From the NCBI GenBank assembly GCA_964596325.1, contig CAZQSQ010000004.1, positions 9,319 to 73,318 of the forward strand: 64,000 nucleotides of DNA, in the 5' to 3' direction. A program made the position numbers and the translations under genes. Of the stretch, positions 13,964-20,006 are shown in pieces. The first letter of the stretch is position 1. Every line of letters begins with the position of its first letter. The notes beneath the pieces are model-generated. The model saw nothing but the letters and a program-made list of their open reading frames with translations, was not told the DNA's origin and made no database searches. Source of the stretch: JBAZJI01 sp964596325 (GTDB lineage Bacteria > Patescibacteriota > Minisyncoccia > Minisyncoccales > JAGOPM01).

Positions 13964-14356
13964 ATGCCCTATATAGCAAAAAGTGTCAGGGATAAGCTCG
14001 ACCCTCATATCGAAGCTATTGCCCAAGCCATCAGCGATCAAACAAAGGAGAAAAAAGACGAACTAGCTCTGGCGGGCATGGTTAACTATGTCTGCACGCG
14101 CATTTCTCTTTTAAGCTTCCAAAAAGTGCTTGGTAAATTCCGTTACAAATGGATAGCCCTATTCACGGGAATTTTTGAAAACATCAAACAAGAATTCCAC
14201 GATAGGGTAGTTAAGCCATACGAAGCGGAAGCCAATTGGAAACATGGAGACTTGCCCGAGTTTATCCAAGCGGCAAAAGATTTGAACGAGGAAATCGAAT
14301 TTTCTAGAAATTCCAAAGCCAAAACACGCCCCCACACACCCCCAAAATCGCCCTAA
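13964..14356 (+). CDS. Small conserved protein resembling DUF6899
   Basis: A 130-residue protein starting at ATG after GAAAGGAGG. The pattern at the N-terminus (MPYIAKSVRDKLDPHIEAI), the central NYVCTRISLL helix, FRYKWIALFTGIFENIKQEF, and DRVVKPYE-x-GD recall the DUF6899 family of small proteins seen in phages and uncultivated bacteria; this is recognition from memory, not a search. The function is unknown. The last 15 residues are a basic, Pro-rich tail. It is the second gene of a two-gene unit with the 45-residue Cys protein. Confidence 0.6.
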   Translation: MPYIAKSVRDKLDPHIEAIAQAISDQTKEKKDELALAGMVNYVCTRISLLSFQKVLGKFRYKWIALFTGIFENIKQEFHDRVVKPYEAEANWKHGDLPEFIQAAKDLNEEIEFSRNSKAKTRPHTPPKSP

Positions 14357-14370
14357 AAAAGGGCTTTTTT
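14350..14370 (+). terminator. Intrinsic terminator
   Basis: GCCCT pairs with AGGGC around an A-rich loop and is followed by six T; it overlaps the stop codon of the DUF6899-like gene. Confidence 0.75.
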
Positions 14371-14385
14371 CTTTAGGCATCCCTC

Positions 14386-14413
14386 TTGATTTATATTAAG
14401 ATTTCAGTATAAT
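14386..14413 (+). promoter_or_regulatory. Promoter of the large secreted protein gene
   Basis: TTGATT (14386-14391), a 16-bp spacer and TATAAT (14408-14413). Confidence 0.7.
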
Positions 14414-14480
14414 ATAACCAGATATTTTATAGCAAAATACCCTGATCGGCACATAGAAAAGGTTACTTAAGGAGGCATGT

Positions 14481-17400
14481 ATGAACAAGAGCAAGATTGC
14501 CGTGATTATCACAGTGATTTTTTGTTTAGCCCAAATGCTACAAGTTGCTCCAGTGCGAGCGCTTACAGTTTGCCCCAGCGGCAACTGCAGCATTTTGATC
14601 GAAGAAGTGTTGCTAAAAGTGGATGGACAAATCATTTCCGATAATGATAAGTCCACGATGATGACTAATGTTCCTTTTGAGCGAATTTTTCTCCCCGGAA
14701 CGCAGATGGAAATATCCGTAAAAGCCTCTGGTCCGATTAATGATGTCGCTTATTGGTCCCTCTATTGGGGCACTAATGACACGCCATCATTAATAAACAG
14801 CGACCGGACAATCTGCGCAAAATGCCCAGGCGAAAAATATGCTCCCGAAGGTGCACCGGTTTTTAATGTTAAATGGGTTGTCCCAAAGGATGCTAAAAAG
14901 TATTCCAAAATTTGGATTCAATCCTTTGATCAAACCGGTAAAGCCATGGGCGGAGCTAATACTCGCCCGCTAGTGCACAGTCAAACAATCATCAAACCGA
15001 GCTGCTATGTTTCAGAAATAAAAGACGTAACAGAGAGCAGTGCTACGGCCATTATTCACTTTGCAAGGCCGGGAAGCGTTTGGCCCTTAAACTCTTGGCT
15101 GGAGCTAAGAAGTGATTTGGGACAGTATTCTCCCAACCACAGTCAACCACTGGGAATGAGAATATTCCAAAATGCTCAAGAGCTTACCGAAAACCAAAAT
15201 GAGTTTGCCGTTGTTTTGAAAGATCTCCTCCCTAATTCCAAATATTGGGTAAAAGCCATTGGAGCTAGCGAGGGCGGATATTGCCAGAGCAGGGAAGTGG
15301 AGCTAATTACTCTCTGCGCCTTGCCGCAGCTTAAGACTTTGCGCTGTTCTAAAATTGATTGGAGCCAAAATAGTTGGAACCAAACCGACAATTCGGCCTA
15401 CTTAACTTGCGAAATAACATCATTTGGCGGCGATAGCTACATGGAAATTATGGTGCAGGGATTTAATATCAATGCACCCCAGGAGCGCTTTGGCACAGCT
15501 TGGCAACGCCTTGAATGCAGCCAATTTGACCAACTGCCAAATGAATTTACATTGCAAGCCGGCAAAGGATTTACAGCCGAAGAAGTTTATGACTTCGAAT
15601 TCTTAGCGCGCAACAGCCGTGGAGAAATTGCCAGTGGCGGGCACAAATACTTTCCGCCGCCCTTTCCCGGATATAAACCGGAGATCGTTACAGGGGGAGT
15701 TAAGAAAGTAACTCCAGACTCGGCCGAGCTGGTCATTAAAGTTGTCTCCATTTCTCATCCGACAAAAATTTGGCTAGAAATCACTGACCAAAAATTCGGA
15801 GATATATGGAACGGGAATAAATTTACTCCTGATCCCGACGCCAAATCCATACTCAGCGATTCACTGGAAGTGGATTTGCCCGGAGAATACACCATTACGG
15901 TCAAAAATCTGGAGCCAAACAGAGGTATGGAAAAACCGCCCTCTTGGATCAGAAAAGAGTATCCGCATCTCAAATACACACCGGCCTATTTATTTAAGGC
16001 GCACGCCTTAGATTTAACCACAAAAGAAACTGACAAAGGCGCGGACTGGTCAAAATTGGAAACTTATCGTACTCTCCAAAAGCCCAAAGTCACCACCAAG
16101 CAACCTATAAACATCACTTACAAAAGTGCGGATTTGGGAGCAATGGTTGATTTCTCGGGTTTTAGCAGCGAATGCGTAATTTTCTTCAAGTATTGGCAAA
16201 AAGGCAAAATGGCTACGACCATTCAAGAAACATTCCCTCGCAACCAAGTCAAAACTCGCTATGATTACGCAGATTTTGAGCTCATGGAAGCCACACGCTT
16301 TACGGCTGAAAATCTCGAGCCATACACTGTTTACTGTTACCAAGCCTATGTAACCAATGGCCTGACCAATAGCAAGGGAGAACTGACTGAAGTACCCGCG
16401 GCCAACATTCAAGAATTCCGGACATTGTGGGGAGATAAAAATTCTATCTACGATACTCCCTTGATCCAAACAACCGGAGTTTTCCAAACCGGGCCAAATA
16501 CCTTTTGCCTGCAAGGCAAACTCTTGGACTTTGGCGGTTCGGATTGGGTCGAAGTCACGATTGAATATTGGGGTTTAGACACGCATTTTGAAGGAGAGCA
16601 ATCCTTCATTTACGTAGGCTTATACCGCAAAGAAAATTGGCAAGACAAATATCCGACATTCGATGTTTACCGCAGTAATCTGGTCTTTGGAAAATCGTTT
16701 GTTTTCCGCTTCACAGCTCGCTCCAGTGCGGGCACCACCAAAGGATTTTTGATAGATTCTTCTGGGCAAAAAGTTGAGGGAGGCTTTTGGAAATTCCAAA
16801 CCGACCCACTCCCCGGAGAACAAGTCAAACCGGAGATATTGCTAAAAAACATCAAAATCCTGATGCCAGACCAAACTGAAGAAAACCCCATACCTCAAGC
16901 CATCATTACTATCGATGTCCGGAATATGGGCACACCACCGCTTCCTTGGCTGGATCTCCAATACCTTTGGACGCGATACAGTGGTTCGATAATCGCAGCT
17001 TGGCCTAATACTTGGCAATACAAATCGGAAAAAATCCGAATAACTAAAGCTGGCGAATATTCCTTCCTGATAAATAAAGGCTTGGAATTTGGCCGCGCTT
17101 TCTTTATAAGCGTGAATGCGGAAAATGGAAGTATGTTAACTTGGATGGTACCGGAAAGTAAATTTTTCCCGCACTATTTCATCATTAACCACCTTCCACC
17201 GCTTATCAAAGCCGCCAACCCTACCTTTATCAATAAACAAAATACCCTGGCTAATACCCAAGTAATACACCCGGGAACCAACGAATGGGGAACTTTCTTT
17301 AGCTGGTTTGAAGTTGTAACTTTCCGCGGATCTGTCAATGCAATAAACAAGGAAATTACAGTCCTCCCCGATACTCTGAACCTGGACGATCAAAAGCTCA

Positions 17401-17645
17401 GCCGCACACTCTTCATGACTCCCAAAATATCCAGAAAAGGCACTAAACCGTATTCCTTCAGTATTAATGCCGATCCGGGACTCCTAAATCTACCCGATGA
17501 ACAATCCGGAAATAAAACCATTTCCACTTACTATGCTTACCGCGCTTGGGCTCAAAACCAAGGCGGACAATACCATACTAGCTGGATAGTGATTACCGAT
17601 GATACGTTCCAAAGGATGGATGAGATGCCATGGGAAAAACCCTAA
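14481..17645 (+). CDS. Large secreted protein with fibronectin type III-like repeats
   Basis: A 1054-residue protein starting behind AAGGAGG with a classical signal peptide (about residues 1-28: basic MNKSK, hydrophobic core, cleavage near VRA-LT). The mature part shows repeated FN3-like units: strands ending in LPNSKYWVKAIGAS, LEPYTVYCYQAYV and similar lead into tails such as ELITL and EFRTLW. At least three or four units are visible between about residues 170 and 780, with further beta-rich sequence after. Several Cys recur per unit. No sortase or TM anchor is seen at the C-terminus (ends MPWEKP). It is probably a surface or released adhesion-type protein, and it lies directly before a pilin gene. 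Confidence 0.7.
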   Translation: MNKSKIAVIITVIFCLAQMLQVAPVRALTVCPSGNCSILIEEVLLKVDGQIISDNDKSTMMTNVPFERIFLPGTQMEISVKASGPINDVAYWSLYWGTNDTPSLINSDRTICAKCPGEKYAPEGAPVFNVKWVVPKDAKKYSKIWIQSFDQTGKAMGGANTRPLVHSQTIIKPSCYVSEIKDVTESSATAIIHFARPGSVWPLNSWLELRSDLGQYSPNHSQPLGMRIFQNAQELTENQNEFAVVLKDLLPNSKYWVKAIGASEGGYCQSREVELITLCALPQLKTLRCSKIDWSQNSWNQTDNSAYLTCEITSFGGDSYMEIMVQGFNINAPQERFGTAWQRLECSQFDQLPNEFTLQAGKGFTAEEVYDFEFLARNSRGEIASGGHKYFPPPFPGYKPEIVTGGVKKVTPDSAELVIKVVSISHPTKIWLEITDQKFGDIWNGNKFTPDPDAKSILSDSLEVDLPGEYTITVKNLEPNRGMEKPPSWIRKEYPHLKYTPAYLFKAHALDLTTKETDKGADWSKLETYRTLQKPKVTTKQPINITYKSADLGAMVDFSGFSSECVIFFKYWQKGKMATTIQETFPRNQVKTRYDYADFELMEATRFTAENLEPYTVYCYQAYVTNGLTNSKGELTEVPAANIQEFRTLWGDKNSIYDTPLIQTTGVFQTGPNTFCLQGKLLDFGGSDWVEVTIEYWGLDTHFEGEQSFIYVGLYRKENWQDKYPTFDVYRSNLVFGKSFVFRFTARSSAGTTKGFLIDSSGQKVEGGFWKFQTDPLPGEQVKPEILLKNIKILMPDQTEENPIPQAIITIDVRNMGTPPLPWLDLQYLWTRYSGSIIAAWPNTWQYKSEKIRITKAGEYSFLINKGLEFGRAFFISVNAENGSMLTWMVPESKFFPHYFIINHLPPLIKAANPTFINKQNTLANTQVIHPGTNEWGTFFSWFEVVTFRGSVNAINKEITVLPDTLNLDDQKLSRTLFMTPKISRKGTKPYSFSINADPGLLNLPDEQSGNKTISTYYAYRAWAQNQGGQYHTSWIVITDDTFQRMDEMPWEKP

Positions 17646-17654
17646 GGCAAATAT

Positions 17655-17680
17655 GCGAAGACTTATGTCTTCGCTTTTTT
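17655..17680 (+). terminator. Intrinsic terminator
   Basis: GCGAAGAC-TTAT-GTCTTCGC followed by six T. Confidence 0.9.
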
Positions 17681-17682
17681 AT

Positions 17683-17710
17683 TTGCAGGGCAGGGGACGC
17701 ATGGTATAAT
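17683..17710 (+). promoter_or_regulatory. Promoter of the pilin gene, leaderless layout
   Basis: TTGCAG (17683-17688), a 16-bp spacer and TATAAT (17705-17710). The ATG follows after seven bases, so transcription should begin at or next to the start codon. Confidence 0.65.
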
Positions 17711-17717
17711 ATTTTTA

Positions 17718-18260
17718 ATGAAAAATAAATCTGCCTGTTTCTTTGCCGCGCTTTTAGCCACCTTCTTTTTATTTTCTATAGCCTATGGAGCTACGAGCAC
17801 TCCCAAAGATTTGGATTTTGATTTGCCCAAACCCTCTGCCCAAACGCCGATAGCCTGCGAAGCTTGGAAGGGCGGACTGCTGGAGGGTGTCTGCAAAGAT
17901 CCCAGCAAATTGGAATTTTGCCACCTCTTTGTTTTGTTGGACAATATCATCAACTGGATAATGTTTGTGGCCATGCCCATAGCGGCTTTTCTCCTTTTGG
18001 TTTGGGGAGGGTTTAATTATATTATTTATCTGGAAAACCCGGCTAATGCCAAAAAATTCTGGGATACAGCCAAAGCTCTTCTGTGGGGTGCTATCGTTGT
18101 TTATGCCGCCTATGCCGTGGTTAACCTCTTCCTGATTATTGTCGGCGCCAAAATTTTCTCTCCGGAAGCCGGATTGGGACAATGGTTCAAATTCCCTTGC
18201 GGAACCGGCACGCCGCCGGCGAGCACTTCCACCCCGCCGACCGGAGTCAGCGAATTCTAA
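17718..18260 (+). CDS. VirB2/TrbC-like pilin of a type IV secretion system
   Basis: A 180-residue protein with a signal peptide (about 1-25), a short Cys-containing segment, and two TM helices (about residues 72-96 and 113-138) separated by a short loop reading ENPANAKKFWDTAK. This two-helix hairpin is typical of the T4SS pilin-like proteins common in candidate phyla bacteria. The same module occurs at the N-termini of the proteins at 34555 and 37378 within the T4SS cluster. The C-terminus is Thr/Pro/Ser-rich. No SD is present and the -10 box is seven bases from ATG. Confidence 0.75.
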   Translation: MKNKSACFFAALLATFFLFSIAYGATSTPKDLDFDLPKPSAQTPIACEAWKGGLLEGVCKDPSKLEFCHLFVLLDNIINWIMFVAMPIAAFLLLVWGGFNYIIYLENPANAKKFWDTAKALLWGAIVVYAAYAVVNLFLIIVGAKIFSPEAGLGQWFKFPCGTGTPPASTSTPPTGVSEF

Positions 18261-18282
18261 ATTCTTCGACCAATAATACATC

Positions 18283-18308
18283 AGCCAAAGCTTTCGCTTT
18301 GGCTTTTT
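18283..18308 (+). terminator. Terminator of the pilin gene
   Basis: AGCCAAAGC pairs with GCTTTGGCT around four bases, followed by T. Confidence 0.8.
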
Positions 18309-18363
18309 GTTTAATAACGCCTTGCCAAAATATCAAAAAAATGCTATTGTCTTTTTTGTTCTA

Positions 18364-18437
18364 GCCTCCGTAGTTCAACGGTAGAACAGAGGACTCTTAA
18401 TCCTTTAACGAGGGTTCGATTCCTTCCGGAGGCACCA
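18364..18437 (+). tRNA. tRNA-Lys (anticodon CTT)
   Basis: Acceptor GCCTCCG/CGGAGGC, D-arm TAGTTCAACGGTAGAAC, anticodon stem GAGGA/TCCTT with loop CTCTTAA (anticodon CTT), T-stem GAGGG/CCTTC with TTCGATT. CCA is encoded. The gene is intact and has its own terminator; partial copies of its T-arm follow downstream, each split by a hairpin element. Confidence 0.93.
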
Positions 18438-18441
18438 AAGC

Positions 18442-18468
18442 AAAAACCCGCCCTTATGGCGGGTTTTT
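18442..18468 (+). terminator. Terminator of tRNA-Lys
   Basis: AAAAACCCGCC pairs with GGCGGGTTTTT around a five-base loop. Confidence 0.85.
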
Positions 18469-18485
18469 GCTTTGCCCCGGAAGGA

Positions 18486-18618
18486 AAGAGAACGAAGTTC
18501 GATTATTAGAAACTCAAGCCGAAGAATGAGGCTTAGAGTTTCTTGTATGCCGAGTAATCTCGGCGCCTTCCGAAAATCGTAAAAAACCCGAGCAGAGGGT
18601 TCGATTTATTAGATTTTC
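18486..18618 (+). repeat. 133-bp direct repeat, copy 1
   Basis: Identical base for base to 18683-18815 (period 197 bp). Each copy holds one complete T-arm hairpin element and the beginning of a second. No ORF of note lies in 18437-19072. Confidence 0.9.
18505..18565 (+). repeat. T-arm hairpin element, Lys array unit a
   Basis: 61 nt between TTCGATT (18498-18504) and CCTTCCG (18566-18572): ATTAG, outer stem AAACTC/GAGTTT, inner stem AAGCC/GGCTT with loop GAAGAATGA, linker CTTGTAT, then GCCGAG-TAAT-CTCGGC. The flanks are T-arm halves like those of tRNA-Lys. Confidence 0.75.
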
Positions 18619-18666
18619 AAAACGAGCACAGCGAGTTTTAGAAAATCTTGTATGCTGCGAAGCGGC
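18607..18666 (+). repeat. T-arm hairpin element, Lys array unit b
   Basis: 60 nt between GAGGG-TTCGATT and CCTTC-CGGAG, the exact T-arm halves and start of the acceptor strand of tRNA-Lys. Outer stem GATTTTC/GAAAATC, inner AAAAC/GTTTT with loop GAGCACAGCGA, linker TTGTAT, and second hairpin GCTGC-GAA-GCGGC. Confidence 0.75.
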
Positions 18667-18682
18667 CCTTCCGGAGAAAAAG

Positions 18683-18815
18683 AAGAGAACGAAGTTCGAT
18701 TATTAGAAACTCAAGCCGAAGAATGAGGCTTAGAGTTTCTTGTATGCCGAGTAATCTCGGCGCCTTCCGAAAATCGTAAAAAACCCGAGCAGAGGGTTCG
18801 ATTTATTAGATTTTC
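18683..18815 (+). repeat. 133-bp direct repeat, copy 2
   Basis: Exact copy of 18486-18618. The identity over 133 bp implies a recent tandem duplication or conversion. Confidence 0.9.
18702..18762 (+). repeat. T-arm hairpin element, Lys array unit c
   Basis: Identical to unit a and lying within the second direct repeat. Confidence 0.75.
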
Positions 18816-18886
18816 TTGGCGAGCAAGGCGAGCCTTAGAAAATCATGTACCTGCCTGCCGGTAGGCAGGTGCCGGGTAATCCCGGC
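18804..18886 (+). repeat. T-arm hairpin element, Lys array unit d (expanded)
   Basis: Begins like unit b (GATTTTC outer stem), has a GGC/GCC inner stem with loop GAGCAAGGCGA, and then carries an extra GC-rich hairpin (ACCTGCC/GGCAGGT) before GCCGGG-TAAT-CCCGGC. It is followed by CCTTTCGG, a variant of the T-stem 3' half. Length 83 nt. Confidence 0.7.
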
Positions 18887-18975
18887 CCTTTCGGAAAAAA
18901 GGAAAAGGCGCCAAGCGGCCCTTGCGGAAGAAGGTTAGGGCTTTGAATTTAAGACTTAGGGCTTAGCAATCCCCC

Positions 18976-19004
18976 TTGCAAAAGATAGAAAAATCAGGTA
19001 TAAT
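18976..19004 (+). promoter_or_regulatory. Promoter of rpsO
   Basis: TTGCAA (18976-18981), a 17-bp spacer and TATAAT (18999-19004). The leader of about 60 nt contains a GGGC/GCCC hairpin that could serve S15 feedback, which is speculative. Confidence 0.65.
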
Positions 19005-19072
19005 TAAATACCTTCGAAACAGCTGGAATAGGGCCTGCTCGCCCTAGGAAAGCACAAGTTTTTATAGAAAAT

Positions 19073-19336
19073 ATGCTTAAAACAGAAAAGAAGCAAAAAA
19101 TCATTAAAGGCGTTCAGACACACGATACGGATACCGGCTCGCCCGAAGTCCAAATCGCTGTTCTTACCGAACAGATAGAAAAGCTTTTGCAGCACTTGGA
19201 TTCACATAAAAAAGATTTCCACTCCAAGCGCGGTCTCCTGAAGATGGTTATGAAGCGCAAAAAACTTCTAAATTATCTTAAGAGCGAAAGCGTTGAACGG
19301 TTTGAAAAGATCTCCAAAAAGATCGGCCTTAAATAA
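19073..19336 (+). CDS. rpsO: 30S ribosomal protein S15
   Basis: The 87-residue length and sequence fit S15: the conserved TDTGSPEVQIAVLTEQI motif at about residues 20-38, HLDSHKKDFHSKRGLLKMV and the C-terminal RKKLLNYLK. It binds 16S rRNA helices 20-22 early in 30S assembly. It heads an rpsO - NYN - pnp cluster; rpsO next to pnp is a common bacterial arrangement. There is no SD upstream of the ATG. Confidence 0.97.
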   Translation: MLKTEKKQKIIKGVQTHDTDTGSPEVQIAVLTEQIEKLLQHLDSHKKDFHSKRGLLKMVMKRKKLLNYLKSESVERFEKISKKIGLK

Positions 19337-19342
19337 AACCTT

Positions 19343-19366
19343 AAGCCCCGCTTAAACGCGGGGCTT
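19343..19366 (+). terminator. Hairpin after rpsO
   Basis: AAGCCCCGC pairs with GCGGGGCTT, followed by GGATTTTT; possibly an attenuator or processing site before the NYN gene. Confidence 0.6.
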
Positions 19367-19396
19367 GGATTTTTCAAAATGTTAACTTAAAAAATT

Positions 19397-19945
19397 ATGG
19401 ATGCCAAACACAAAAACCAAAGGGTGGCGGTGTTTATAGACGTACAAAACCTCTATTATTCCGCCAAAAACCTTTTTGGCAAGAAAGTTGATTTTGGCTC
19501 AATTGTCAAAACCGCCGTGGCGGGGAGGCAATTAGTCCGCGCATTTGCCTATGTGGTACGCACCGAAGGTGGGGCTGAAAAGCCCTTCCATGAGGCGCTC
19601 CAAAAACTGGGCATTGAAATCCGCGTGCGCGACCTTCAGGAATATCCCGGAGGGCTAAAAAAAGCGGATTGGGATGTCGGCATTACGGTGGATGCTATCC
19701 GCATCGCCAATAATGTCGATACCATCATTTTAGTCTCGGGAGATGGGGATTTTCTCCAATTAGTGGAATACCTGCAAAACCAAGGCAAACGAGTGGAAGT
19801 CATTGCCTTCGGCCGAACGGGCTCCTCCCGCCTCAAAGATATTTGCGACGACTTTACTGATTTAGAAAAAGCACAAGACAAATATCTGCTTGATTACGAG
19901 AATGCACCCAAAGTTCCCAGACCGAAAAAATTTAGTAAACAGTAA
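19397..19945 (+). CDS. NYN-domain (LabA/DUF88-type) putative ribonuclease
   Basis: A 182-residue PIN-like protein. The acidic residues expected at the active site are visible: FIDVQNLYY near residue 14, KADWDVGITVDAI near residue 95 and VSGDGDFLQL near residue 115, on the Rossmann-like NYN core. NYN proteins are metal-dependent RNases of the PIN/FEN superfamily. Its position between rpsO and pnp suggests a link to RNA decay. It starts at ATG with no clear SD and ends in a basic tail. Target RNA is unknown. Confidence 0.85.
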   Translation: MDAKHKNQRVAVFIDVQNLYYSAKNLFGKKVDFGSIVKTAVAGRQLVRAFAYVVRTEGGAEKPFHEALQKLGIEIRVRDLQEYPGGLKKADWDVGITVDAIRIANNVDTIILVSGDGDFLQLVEYLQNQGKRVEVIAFGRTGSSRLKDICDDFTDLEKAQDKYLLDYENAPKVPRPKKFSKQ

Positions 19946-20006
19946 AATTAATTTAGCCTCCCGGCCGGGCCGGGCAAGGCTGTCAACAAACCAAACGTAA
20001 AAATAT

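Noticed and set aside
13964..14356. Prophage remnant around the DUF6899-like gene
   Set aside because: No capsid, terminase, integrase or tail gene lies nearby, so a single phage-type gene is not enough.
18486..18900. CRISPR array
   Set aside because: The repeats are long (133 bp), only two exact copies exist, spacing is irregular, and units contain different hairpins rather than unique spacers. No cas gene is present.
18486..18900. Integron attC array
   Set aside because: The attC core words (RYYYAAC and GTTRRRY) are not at the ends, no cassettes with ORFs lie between the units, and no integrase gene is in the window.
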